Assembly: GCF_000025985.1 (NCBI RefSeq)
Contig: NC_003228.3
Coordinates: 1,364,001-1,428,000, forward strand
DNA from: Bacteroides fragilis NCTC 9343
Lineage (GTDB): Bacteria; Bacteroidota; Bacteroidia; Bacteroidales; Bacteroidaceae
Direction: 5' to 3'
DNA: 64,000 nucleotides
This document shows, one piece after another, positions 15,004-24,655 of the stretch (position 1 is the first letter of the stretch; every line of letters begins with the position of its first letter). Both the position numbers and the translations under genes were made by a program. The notes under the pieces are model-generated. The model ran no database searches, was not told the DNA's origin, and worked only from the letters and a program-made list of their open reading frames with translations.

Positions 15004-18000
15004 ATACAAGCACCAACGATTTCAGGCTGAAGCTACTCGCTGTGTGACGGATGTGTTCCAAGGTCAACCGAAGAGAGATGGACTGAGCAACTTTTTGATA
15101 GACCAAGGCAAAGGCCATATAGGTTTTAAGGTAGAAGGCTTTGGCAACGCCCCCATTGTGCTCGACCGTGAAAGTCTGTGCGAGAACATTCGCACCATAC
15201 AGATGGCGCAAGGCTTGAAGCCTATCGAACATATACAAGGCGAGGGACTAACCCTTACGGTGGAAATGGAGACCGGTACAGGTAAAACCTATACCTACAT
15301 CAAGACAATGTATGAACTGAACCAACGCTACGGCTGGAGTAAGTTCATTATCGTGGTACCCAGTATTGCCATTCGCGAGGGTGTGTTCAAGAGTTTTGAA
15401 AGTATGGCGGAACACTTTGCCGGAGAGTATGGCAAACGGATGCAATACTTCATCTATAACTCCAAGCAGCTCTCCAAGATCGATGGCTTTGCCCAAGACA
15501 ACGGCATTCACGTGATGGTCATCAACACGCAAGCATTCAATGCCTCGATGAACGAAGAGAAGAACATACAGGGACGTAGCGGAGACGCTGTCGCACGTAT
15601 CATCTTTTCCCGACGGGATGAGTTTGGATCACGTCGTCCTATCGACATCCTTGCCAAGACCAATCCCATCATGATCATTGATGAACCGCAAAGTGTGTTG
15701 GGTACGGACAAGGGCAACGCCACCCGACGGGGCATACAGCTGTTCAATCCCCTGTTCAAGGTCTTGTATAGTGCCACTCATCGCAAGGACGACATCTACA
15801 ACATGGTATTCCGACTGGATGCCATTGATGCCTATAACAAGCGGTTGGTGAAAAAAGTGGAAGTGCGAGGTGTGCACCAATTAGGCTCCACCGCTACCAA
15901 CGGTTATGTCTATTTAGATGAAATCGTTATCGGCAAAGGCAATCCGCAGGCACGTATCGGTTTCGATATGAAAACCAATAACGGTACCCGCCATGTCATT
16001 CGCTTGGCAGGCGAAGGCTTCAACCTGAAAGAACAAAGTGGCGGACTGCAAGAATACGAAGACAACTACATTGTAGAACGCATTGACGGACTGACCGGTA
16101 CCATTCATTTCCTGAACGAACTGACGCTTCATGAAGGAGACATCGTAGGTGCTGCCAACGAAGAACTGGTGCGCCGTATGCAGATTCGTGAGACCATCAA
16201 AACACATCTGGAACGTGAACGCCAGTTGTTTCCCAGACACATCAAGGTGCTCTCCCTGTTCTTCATCGACCATGTGGATAGCTACCGCATATACAGCAAA
16301 GAGGGTGTGGAGAAAGGAAAGTTTGCCAAGATGTTTGAGGAGGAATACCAGAGAGCCTTACAAGAAATGATGCCTACATTTACGGATGGAGCTTATATGC
16401 GTTTCCTGTCCGACCCCAAGAATGCGTGTGACAACATTCACGACGGTTATTTCTCCGTGGATAAAAAAGGTGTCAGCGTGGAATCGAAAAGCAAGGAAGG
16501 TGAAAACGAAGAGCGTGGTTTCAACTTGATTATGAAAGATAAGGAGCGTCTGCTGAGCCAAGAGTGTCCGGTGCGTTTCATCTTCTCTCACTCTGCCTTG
16601 AAGGAGGGTTGGGACAATCCCAACGTGTTCCAGATTTGTACGCTGAAAGATACTGCCAACGAGATAAAGAAGCGGCAGGAAGTGGGACGCGGTATGCGTC
16701 TTTGCGTCAACGACAAAGGTGAACGCCAGGATACCGATGTATTAGGCGATACTGTGTTCAATATCAACATACTCACAGTTATCGCCAGCGAAAGCTATGA
16801 CGACTTTGCCAAGAAGTTGCAGAAAGAAATAGCCGAGGCTTGCGATACTCGCCCTGTGATAGTGACTGCCAATCTGTTTGCCGATGCAATGGCGCAAACA
16901 GAAGATGGAACAACAGTAAAAATCTCCACACAACAGGCAGTAGATATTCACGAAGAGTTGATTACCCAAGGGTATATCAAGAAGGGGAAACTCACTCAGA
17001 AGTATTTTGATGAGAAGAAAGCCGGACAGCTTGATTTTGGCGAGGCAAACGAACTGAAATCATTTATCATCAAGCAACTGGATAAGGTATTTGACCCGGA
17101 TAGTGTGAAACCTACAAACGGAAGGGAAAAGAAAGAGGCAAAATTCAATGCCGACAACTTCCACAAGAAGGAGTGGCAGGAACTATGGAAGCGTATCAAC
17201 ACACGCACATACTACAATGTAAACTTCGACACCTCGAAGCTGATAAAGAACGCAATTGATGAACTGTACAAACATCTGAATGTAACGGAAATCCGCATCG
17301 TGGTGGAAAGCGGAGGTATAGAGGGAATTCGCGACCGCGAGGAATTGGAAGTCGGCACAGCTATGTCGGCAGCCAAAGTAAGAACTATCCATGTGAAGGA
17401 GGCTGTTGGAAGTGGTGTTACATACGACCTCGTAGGCGAATTGGTGCAAGCTACCGGCCTAACTCGAAGAACCATTGTAGCCATTTTGCAAGGTATCAAA
17501 CCCACCACATTCCATCAATTCAAGCTCAACCCCGAAGAGTTTATCATCAAGGCAGGACGTATCATTAACGATTGTAAGGCAATCTCCCTGATACAGCATA
17601 TCCGCTATGAGAAGCGCAACAATACGTTTGATAGCGACATCTTTGAGGAAGCAACACTTCGTGGTACATTGGGCAAGGACGCTATCGAAAGCGAGAAATC
17701 GCTGTATGATTTAGTGGTAGTTGATAGCCAAGGTATTGAGCGTTCCTTTGCCGAATCATTGGAAAAAGAGGACGATGTAGTGGTTTACACCAAGCTGCCG
17801 GGAGGCTTCTATATCAATACCCCCATGGGTAAATACAACCCCGACTGGGCAGTTGCCTTCCGCGAAGGTAGCGTGAAACACGTTTACTTTGTGGCAGAAA
17901 CCAAAGGTAACGACATCGAAGCATCCCAGCTGCGAAAAGCCGAAGATGCCAAGATTGAATGTGCCCGTCGTCACTTTGCAGCCATCAGTACAGGCGAAGT

Positions 18001-18055
18001 GGTATATAGCGTGGTGAAAACGTATCAGGATTTGTATAATGCGGTAACGAAATAA
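14993..18055 (+). CDS. Type III restriction endonuclease subunit (Res)
   Basis: A 1,020-residue superfamily 2 translocase-nuclease. Walker A ETGTGKTYTY lies near residue 95, the DEPQ box characteristic of Res near 228, the YSATHR motif III near 260, and HSALKEGWDNPNVFQI with QEVGRGMRL near 540-570. The C-terminal PD-(D/E)XK endonuclease shows NPDW near 950 and AETKG near 968-970, so the Asp, Glu and Lys positions are intact. In type III enzymes Res works only in complex with Mod, sliding from one site to meet another before cleaving. It overlaps the RhuM gene by 11 bp. Confidence 0.92.
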   Translation: MKIKYKHQRFQAEATRCVTDVFQGQPKRDGLSNFLIDQGKGHIGFKVEGFGNAPIVLDRESLCENIRTIQMAQGLKPIEHIQGEGLTLTVEMETGTGKTYTYIKTMYELNQRYGWSKFIIVVPSIAIREGVFKSFESMAEHFAGEYGKRMQYFIYNSKQLSKIDGFAQDNGIHVMVINTQAFNASMNEEKNIQGRSGDAVARIIFSRRDEFGSRRPIDILAKTNPIMIIDEPQSVLGTDKGNATRRGIQLFNPLFKVLYSATHRKDDIYNMVFRLDAIDAYNKRLVKKVEVRGVHQLGSTATNGYVYLDEIVIGKGNPQARIGFDMKTNNGTRHVIRLAGEGFNLKEQSGGLQEYEDNYIVERIDGLTGTIHFLNELTLHEGDIVGAANEELVRRMQIRETIKTHLERERQLFPRHIKVLSLFFIDHVDSYRIYSKEGVEKGKFAKMFEEEYQRALQEMMPTFTDGAYMRFLSDPKNACDNIHDGYFSVDKKGVSVESKSKEGENEERGFNLIMKDKERLLSQECPVRFIFSHSALKEGWDNPNVFQICTLKDTANEIKKRQEVGRGMRLCVNDKGERQDTDVLGDTVFNINILTVIASESYDDFAKKLQKEIAEACDTRPVIVTANLFADAMAQTEDGTTVKISTQQAVDIHEELITQGYIKKGKLTQKYFDEKKAGQLDFGEANELKSFIIKQLDKVFDPDSVKPTNGREKKEAKFNADNFHKKEWQELWKRINTRTYYNVNFDTSKLIKNAIDELYKHLNVTEIRIVVESGGIEGIRDREELEVGTAMSAAKVRTIHVKEAVGSGVTYDLVGELVQATGLTRRTIVAILQGIKPTTFHQFKLNPEEFIIKAGRIINDCKAISLIQHIRYEKRNNTFDSDIFEEATLRGTLGKDAIESEKSLYDLVVVDSQGIERSFAESLEKEDDVVVYTKLPGGFYINTPMGKYNPDWAVAFREGSVKHVYFVAETKGNDIEASQLRKAEDAKIECARRHFAAISTGEVVYSVVKTYQDLYNAVTK

Positions 18056-18064
18056 CACAATCAT

Positions 18065-18092
18065 CCATGTAGAGGAGCCACTCCCTACATGG
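18065..18092 (+). promoter_or_regulatory. Hairpin overlapping the KAP gene start
   Basis: CCATGTAG at 18065-18072 pairs perfectly with CTACATGG at 18085-18092, with possible extra GGAG/CTCC pairing. The downstream arm contains the ATG at 18089, so the hairpin could mask that start. It occupies the longest gap of the operon, after res. It could reduce KAP translation, be a weak internal terminator, or favour the alternative ATG at 18116. Confidence 0.45.
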
Positions 18093-21000
18093 TATTTGAT
18101 TCTTTGAATAGGAACATGATTACAGAGCATCCTTCGTATTTAAGAACGACACCTGTTGGTGAAGACCTATTTATAGGTAAATCTCATGAAGCAATATCTA
18201 AAAGAATTGCTCAACAGATTAAAAATGGTAACCATTGCCAAATGATTGGAATTGATGGTGGATGGGGATCAGGTAAATCAAATTTAGTAAAGCTCATTTC
18301 TAATGAACTCAATGCAGGGATAAGTGATAAAAAGAAACAAATGTTTCCATTTATCACCTATGATGCTTGGGGGCACAGTTCCGATTTACAACGTCGTACC
18401 ATATTAGAGGAAATAACAAAATCTCTGATTACTGACTATGAATGTCTTGATAACTCTTGGCAACTAAAACTTAACGAACTTCTTTCCAAAAAGAAAAGCA
18501 CTCATAACAAAAAAGTTCCTAGACTTAGCACAACTATTAAAGTCGGCATGTTATTAGTGGCATTAACCCCACTAATCAATTGGCTTGTTTCTTTAGTTCC
18601 AGACAAATGTGTTTTGGGAAAGATTCTTACGTCTATGATACCTTACATTGTTGGTATCGTTTATGTTGTTTATAAAAAGCATTGCGATGATAAAAAATAT
18701 GGAATAACTGGAACCGCATCATTCTCGTCTTACTTTGAGGAATTATTTCTTGTGTACAAGGGTAAAATTTCTGAAGAATCAACTTATGAAGTGATTTCTG
18801 AAAAAGAACCTTCATCTTCACAATTTAAGGAATGGATGCATCAGTTAGATGGGAGTATCAGGGATAGCAAAAAAGTAATCCTTGTTTTTGACAACATGGA
18901 TAGGCTTCCTATTGCTAAAGTACAAGAGTTTTGGGCTGCTATACACTCTTTTTTTGCAGAAGAGTCTTTTGATAATCTTGTTATAATTGTTCCATTTGAC
19001 TGCTCACATATCATAAATGCCTTCAAATCGGAAGATAATACCGATAATAGCCATTGTTACGGCAATGACTTTATTAACAAGACATTTAGTGTGGTACATC
19101 GTGTAGCTCCTCCCATCATGTCTGATTGGAAAGCATTTTTCTATCAAAAATGGAAAGATGCCTTTGGTAAAGAAGCTTCTCCAGATAAGGAGGTTACGCA
19201 AATATATGATGCTATGACCCCAGAAATTACACCTCGCAACATCATTGCTTTTATAAACGAACTAATTACATTGAAGTTTAACTCTGATTTATCTATTCCT
19301 GATAGATACTTAGCATTATACATTTTTGGCAAGGATGAAATTTCAGCTAAACCGTCAATAGAACTTTTGTCTCCTTCATTTTTAGGGAATTTGTCTTGCC
19401 TTTATAGTAATGATACCGATATGCCTAAATTTATGTCGGCTATACATTATCAGCTACCTGTAGAGAAATCAATGGATATTGTTTTTACTCGGCAGATGAA
19501 AACAGCTCTCGATAATAATGAAGTGGAGACAATTAACCAATTAGCCAAAGATAACTCTACCTTTAAGAGTATTGCAGAAATAGCTATTCTAGATGTCACT
19601 AACATTGAGAATGCGACAATAGCACTCGAAAAGGCTGATTTATCTAATATTGAGAAAGGCGTTCTCGATTATATTTGGCAATGTCTATACCATCGTATTC
19701 ACTCATTAAAAGCAGACTTCACACGTTACAAACCTTTCCACTCAATCTTACTTTCTCATATATCACAAACAGGTAGGAAAAACTATATTTCTATGCTGAT
19801 TAAACAATACCAAAGCATAAAGGAAGATAGTTTTGATTGCCAGACTTATATACAAGGCATTGATGCCTTGCGGAAAGTAGACTCATTTCATTTAGATTGT
19901 GTCCTTGAATGTTTATGGCAAATATCACCTGCATTGTTCGTGAAACTTACTCAAATCACGAAAGATTCATACAATGACTATGGATATTATTGTCCTGAAG
20001 AAGATTTAGACGAATACCTTTCTGATTTAAGCATTTCGGATTGGAAATCCATATTTATCAATAAGACATTAGCTGATGAATATAAATTGAATCGCTTTGA
20101 GAAAAAACTGCTCGAAAATCTAAAATCCTCTGGGAACAACGTAGATGATGTTAGAGTATGTATTGAACGCCTGAAAGAGATTCGATCCTATATAGATAAT
20201 GCAGATTCTATAATGGCCGACTCGGCTATCTATAATATATTGGGTAGCATCGATAGTAAGAATCCAATATTCTATGATTTAATATGCATTGGTATGTCCA
20301 AATGCGGTTCGTACCAGTATAGAGGATACAGCCCATATTCTATAATGCTATCTTCACCCTCTGACCAAGATATTATTTCTATCTCAAACACCATTAAATG
20401 GTATATCAATTATGGTGATCTATTAGTAAGTTATAGTTCATATGATAGTAAACTAACAAATAGTGTTGTAAGACATTTGACCAATAGCTATAATGCTCAT
20501 AGTAGAGCATCAATCACAAATTGCTTGAAAAATTATACATCTATAAAAGCTCATTATTCACTTGAAGCCAAGGCTTTGTTGACTAAACTTGCTGGATGGT
20601 CTACTAACTATAAAGGTGAAGATGTTTTCTCTCCTGAACTAATAAAAGACTGCCTTAATGTAAAAAATGATTTATCAGTTGCAGTATTAAATGCTCTAAA
20701 TTCAACCTTGCAAAGCAAATCGCAAGAGGTTTGGTGTGATGACTTGAAAAACTCGCACACTTTAGCCGATTATTATGTCATGTATCATCCGGAAATTAAT
20801 CAAAACTTGTTTGATGCGATAAAAGAGCAGATAAATAGTTGTGTAACTAATAATACTGCCATTGCAAACCAAGACATTGTTGGTAAGTTATTGTCTATAT
20901 GTAACGTACAAGGCTGTGACGTGAAAAATTTCTTTATAGATACCCTAAATAAATTCAACACAAATCAGTCAACCAAAGGAAAGGTAATTGCATTAGCCCC

Positions 21001-21250
21001 TTGGATTTTCCAATATGTAGGGAATGACTTGGAGACTTATCAGGATTACTTGTTTAAGTTTTTAGTTACAGAGGTGTTAGAAGATGATGCAATAATTAGT
21101 ATCCTTAATAAAAACAGACAGATGCTTTCATTCAAAAAACCTGATGATTTTAAGAGGAAAATCAAGCAGTTAGCTGAAGCTAATGGTAACGAATCTTCAG
21201 AAATTTGGATGCTGGCAAAATATTGGAAACTTATAAAAGATAAGAAATAA
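18089..21250 (+). CDS. KAP-family membrane-associated P-loop NTPase
   Basis: A 1,053-residue KAP NTPase. Walker A IDGGWGSGKSNLVK lies near residue 55 and Walker B VILVFDNMDRL near 262. Two hydrophobic segments between them, about residues 150-172 and 178-200, are the membrane insertions typical of this family. The long helical C-terminus has no recognised domain. KAP NTPases recur in bacterial defence clusters. Here a membrane-anchored NTPase downstream of Res could couple DNA recognition to a membrane response, but that is inference. ATG 18116 is an alternative start that would spare the hairpin. The gene is markedly AT-rich compared with res. Confidence 0.85.
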   Translation: MVFDSLNRNMITEHPSYLRTTPVGEDLFIGKSHEAISKRIAQQIKNGNHCQMIGIDGGWGSGKSNLVKLISNELNAGISDKKKQMFPFITYDAWGHSSDLQRRTILEEITKSLITDYECLDNSWQLKLNELLSKKKSTHNKKVPRLSTTIKVGMLLVALTPLINWLVSLVPDKCVLGKILTSMIPYIVGIVYVVYKKHCDDKKYGITGTASFSSYFEELFLVYKGKISEESTYEVISEKEPSSSQFKEWMHQLDGSIRDSKKVILVFDNMDRLPIAKVQEFWAAIHSFFAEESFDNLVIIVPFDCSHIINAFKSEDNTDNSHCYGNDFINKTFSVVHRVAPPIMSDWKAFFYQKWKDAFGKEASPDKEVTQIYDAMTPEITPRNIIAFINELITLKFNSDLSIPDRYLALYIFGKDEISAKPSIELLSPSFLGNLSCLYSNDTDMPKFMSAIHYQLPVEKSMDIVFTRQMKTALDNNEVETINQLAKDNSTFKSIAEIAILDVTNIENATIALEKADLSNIEKGVLDYIWQCLYHRIHSLKADFTRYKPFHSILLSHISQTGRKNYISMLIKQYQSIKEDSFDCQTYIQGIDALRKVDSFHLDCVLECLWQISPALFVKLTQITKDSYNDYGYYCPEEDLDEYLSDLSISDWKSIFINKTLADEYKLNRFEKKLLENLKSSGNNVDDVRVCIERLKEIRSYIDNADSIMADSAIYNILGSIDSKNPIFYDLICIGMSKCGSYQYRGYSPYSIMLSSPSDQDIISISNTIKWYINYGDLLVSYSSYDSKLTNSVVRHLTNSYNAHSRASITNCLKNYTSIKAHYSLEAKALLTKLAGWSTNYKGEDVFSPELIKDCLNVKNDLSVAVLNALNSTLQSKSQEVWCDDLKNSHTLADYYVMYHPEINQNLFDAIKEQINSCVTNNTAIANQDIVGKLLSICNVQGCDVKNFFIDTLNKFNTNQSTKGKVIALAPWIFQYVGNDLETYQDYLFKFLVTEVLEDDAIISILNKNRQMLSFKKPDDFKRKIKQLAEANGNESSEIWMLAKYWKLIKDKK

Positions 21251-21268
21251 AAATTTGGCACTTTTGCT

Positions 21269-23980
21269 ATGGATTCGCAGTTATACATGATAGTAGATTT
21301 AGAGAGATGTGGCGATAAGTGTATGTTTATCACCGAGCAAGTTTCCTCTATCAGCGAGAACAAGAACGGTCTTTGGGCTGTTCGGTTCTCGTCATCTACT
21401 CGTGTGTTCAATTACAACAAAGCCCGTCTGTTATATTTTACCGATCCAGAGACCATAGATTTCAGCGAAAAAGGATTGTATATCAAGAATAAGCACATCA
21501 ACAATGTGGCAGAAGTATTGCGGTTTTCTGACACTCGTCATACATTCTATCGAGTGACCTATCCCAATGGTTACTATGAGAACTTTGAGGGAAATGATGT
21601 CTATATCACTCGTACTCCCATTGACAAAAATGGTGGATCTACTTGGGAATATCTTCGTAAATTGGCTGCTGAAACAGGTCTGATGACAGAGGATGAAGAT
21701 AATATCTTATCCAAGCAGTATGAATTGGTAGATACAATGCGCGACAATGTTCCTTTGGCTCAATATCTTGGTGACAAGTCAAAATTAGCAACATATCGCT
21801 TGCCAAAGCAGGTTTATTATCCTTTCGGATGCAATGCCAGCCAAAAGTCTGCGGTGGAGAAGGCATTGACGCATCAAGTAAGCATCATACAAGGACCTCC
21901 GGGAACAGGTAAAACGCAAACGATTCTCAACATCATAGCCAATTTGCTTATGGTAGGAAAAACAGTGCTTGTTGTGTCTAACAACAATTCTGCCGTAGAG
22001 AATGTAGCAGAAAAATTGGAGAGCGAAGGACTTGGTTTTATAGTAGCCAAACTCGGTCGTACGAAAAATAAAGAGGTGTTTATTGCCAATCAAGTAGGTT
22101 ATCCTGATATGACAGATTGGAATATTGAGGACAAATCAACAATATATCAATTGGCGAAAGATTCTCTCCAAAACGTGTCACAAGGATTTGACGGGCAGTT
22201 ACGTCAAGCTCAACTAAAGACGGAATATGATGCGTTGCTGAAAGAGAGCAAATATAATGCGCTATTAGGCGCAAACAGTACTGATAACAACTGGCTTCAT
22301 GGTAAACCATCTGCCAAACTGATAACGCTGCTCAACCTTTACCAAATGAAGGTAGAGAAGGAGCAAAAGCTCAGTTTTTGGTTTCGTTTGAAGTGGTCAT
22401 TTGCTATGGGAATGAAGATATTCTCGTTCCTTAACGGTAAAGTTACCGAAGTGATAGCTGGATTGGAAGAAGCCTACTATTTCTCTCGTAAGGCTGAAAT
22501 CGAGCAAGAATTGGGCTTCATAGTCCATACGCTTCAATCCATTGATATTAACCAGTCTGTAAAAGATCTGCGTTCCTCTTCCTTGCAAATTTTGAAGAAT
22601 AAGATTGCCAAACGATATGGAACCAGCGAAAGGAAAAGGTTCTCTATTAGGGACATCAAGCCCAAAACAGAGGAGTTCTTGAAAGAATATCCTGTCGTAC
22701 TCAGCACCACTTATTCTGCCAAAAGTTGTATCAGTAAGGATATGGTATTTGATTATGTGATTATGGACGAAGCGTCACAAGTAGACATTAAGACCGGAGC
22801 ATTGGCACTCTCGTGTGCGATGAATGCCGTGATTGTTGGTGACGACAAACAATTACCTAATGTAGTGAGCCGTGAAGAAGCACTTGCTCTAAATGCAATT
22901 CAGACAACCTATAATGTAGATGACAGATACAACGCTATGACGCATAGCTTTCTGCAATCATGTGTGGAGGTATTCACGGAAGCTCCTGTCACGTTGCTGC
23001 GGGAGCACTATCGTTGCCATCCCAAGATTATTGAGTTCTGCAATCAACGGTTTTATAATGGTGAGCTGGTGGCCATGACCACTGACAACGGCGAAGAGAA
23101 TGTGTTGCAGGTAGTCCGTACCACTAAAGGCAATCATGCGAGAGAGCATTTCAATCAGCGAGAGATTGATGTCATCATACAGGAGGTAATGCCTGAATAT
23201 AAGTATATGGATAGCGTGGGCATCATTACTCCCTATCGCAACCAAGCGGAAGAAACAAATAAGGCATTAGGGCATGATATTGCCAGTACGGTACATAAAT
23301 ATCAAGGTCGGGAGTGCGATAGCATCATCATAAGCACAGTAGACAACGAACCAACGGAGTTTTCCGACGATGCCAACTTGCTCAATGTCGCCATATCACG
23401 TGCCAAGACTCGTTTGTGCATCGTGACCAATGGCAATGAGCTGCCGAAAGAATCGAATCTTGCCCAGCTTATAGCCTATATACAATACAATAATTTCGAG
23501 GTCAAGGAAAGCAAACTCCACTCTGTGTTTGATTTGCTCTATAAGCAATACACTGCAGAACGTTTGGCGTATGAAGCTGCCCATCCTTCGGTATCGAACC
23601 ATCTATCTGAAAACCTTGTTTATACGGTTTTGGTAAAAGCTATTGCTGATTTGAATTTGATTAACGCTGAAATATTATGTCATTATCCGCTCTCTCGATT
23701 GATTAGCGATTGGAGTTTGCTTAGTGAAGAAGAAAAGGCTTTTGCAAAAAGTCCGTTTTCTCATATAGATTTCCTTATTTACAATTCGCTCACTAAACAA
23801 CCACTTCAAACGATTGAGGTTGATGGTTGGCATTTTCACCAGAATAGCGATGTACAGCAATCACGGGATGCCCTCAAAGACCGATTGCTCACAAAGTTTG
23901 GTCTTTGTCCGCATCGTATTTCCACTACAGAAACGGTGAATGTGGAAACGATAAAGAAAATCATTTTAATCAGTAGTTAA
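21269..23980 (+). CDS. SF1 (DNA2/NAM7-like) helicase fused to PD-(D/E)XK-like nuclease domain
   Basis: A 903-residue protein. It has a superfamily 1 motor with Walker A QGPPGTGKTQT near residue 208, DEASQVD near 499, GDDKQLPN (motif III), REHYRCHP (motif IV) and HKYQGRECDSI...NVAISRAKTRL near 675-715. The last about 130 residues look like a restriction-endonuclease fold: SENLVYTVL near 780, HIDFLIYN near 832 and IEVDGWHF near 848, followed by RDALKDRLLTKFG. The usual E-x-K is E-x-D-G, as in the DUF559/DUF2726-like branch. Such fusions are frequent in defence islands and act on branched or single-stranded DNA or RNA. It starts 18 bp after the KAP gene. Confidence 0.85.
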   Translation: MDSQLYMIVDLERCGDKCMFITEQVSSISENKNGLWAVRFSSSTRVFNYNKARLLYFTDPETIDFSEKGLYIKNKHINNVAEVLRFSDTRHTFYRVTYPNGYYENFEGNDVYITRTPIDKNGGSTWEYLRKLAAETGLMTEDEDNILSKQYELVDTMRDNVPLAQYLGDKSKLATYRLPKQVYYPFGCNASQKSAVEKALTHQVSIIQGPPGTGKTQTILNIIANLLMVGKTVLVVSNNNSAVENVAEKLESEGLGFIVAKLGRTKNKEVFIANQVGYPDMTDWNIEDKSTIYQLAKDSLQNVSQGFDGQLRQAQLKTEYDALLKESKYNALLGANSTDNNWLHGKPSAKLITLLNLYQMKVEKEQKLSFWFRLKWSFAMGMKIFSFLNGKVTEVIAGLEEAYYFSRKAEIEQELGFIVHTLQSIDINQSVKDLRSSSLQILKNKIAKRYGTSERKRFSIRDIKPKTEEFLKEYPVVLSTTYSAKSCISKDMVFDYVIMDEASQVDIKTGALALSCAMNAVIVGDDKQLPNVVSREEALALNAIQTTYNVDDRYNAMTHSFLQSCVEVFTEAPVTLLREHYRCHPKIIEFCNQRFYNGELVAMTTDNGEENVLQVVRTTKGNHAREHFNQREIDVIIQEVMPEYKYMDSVGIITPYRNQAEETNKALGHDIASTVHKYQGRECDSIIISTVDNEPTEFSDDANLLNVAISRAKTRLCIVTNGNELPKESNLAQLIAYIQYNNFEVKESKLHSVFDLLYKQYTAERLAYEAAHPSVSNHLSENLVYTVLVKAIADLNLINAEILCHYPLSRLISDWSLLSEEEKAFAKSPFSHIDFLIYNSLTKQPLQTIEVDGWHFHQNSDVQQSRDALKDRLLTKFGLCPHRISTTETVNVETIKKIILISS

Positions 23981-23991
23981 AAATCAAAGTT

Positions 23992-24648
23992 ATGAGCAGA
24001 TTAAGCAAACTATATCAGACAATGGAAAACCTAAAGGAATTAGGTTTGTCTATTAATGAAGATCTTATTCAAGAGGCAAATGAGTTAGAAGAAGAAATTA
24101 TCAAGAAAGAGATTCTTCCGGTGTTAAGCAAAACAATAGAGCCGGCTTTGCAACCTGTAAAGCGTGAACTTGTTTTAGTTGTGGATTATGTGCCGGAACA
24201 GCCCCTGAGCGTTCATCTTAGCCGTAAGCGTAACTTTGCAGCGGAGTTGACGGATGCCAAGGAGATGGTGCTCGATCCGGAGGTAACACATCGGAATAAT
24301 GGTTCTCGTCTGGATGAAAAGATAGAAAGAGGTCCGACAAGAGATATGACGGTTGTTTTTCCTGACGGAACTATAATAGCGGAGAAAACTGCTGTTGAAA
24401 CACTTATAAATGTTGTCAAAAAAATAGGAGTGGCTGAGGTTCGCAAGGTGGTGGAAGAGTATAATCTCAAATTCTGCAAAGTACCCGTAATTTCAAACCG
24501 AAGGGATGCAAAGTACGGTAAAAGTCAGAAAGAATTGGGTGGAGGATGGTTATTGATTACCCATAGCAACAATCGTATGAAAAAGGCTTTTATCGAGAAT
24601 GTTTCTGAAGTTTTACATCTCGGAATAAAGGTCACCTTAAAAGAATAA
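23992..24648 (+). CDS. Unknown defence-operon protein, 218 residues
   Basis: I cannot assign a family name. The first about 80 residues are helical and acidic. A conserved-looking C-terminal module follows: MTVVFPDGTIIAEKTAVETL near residue 120, then VPVISNRRDAKYGKSQKELGGGWLLITHSNNRMKKAF near 160-200. The spaced pattern of P-x-S, K-Y, GGGW and TH-N-x-x-K looks like a small DNA-binding or nucleotide-recognition fold. No signal peptide or membrane segment is seen. It sits 11 bp after the helicase-nuclease and 7 bp before the second RhuM, so it belongs to the operon. Role unknown. Confidence 0.7.
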   Translation: MSRLSKLYQTMENLKELGLSINEDLIQEANELEEEIIKKEILPVLSKTIEPALQPVKRELVLVVDYVPEQPLSVHLSRKRNFAAELTDAKEMVLDPEVTHRNNGSRLDEKIERGPTRDMTVVFPDGTIIAEKTAVETLINVVKKIGVAEVRKVVEEYNLKFCKVPVISNRRDAKYGKSQKELGGGWLLITHSNNRMKKAFIENVSEVLHLGIKVTLKE

Positions 24649-24655
24649 GAGAGCT

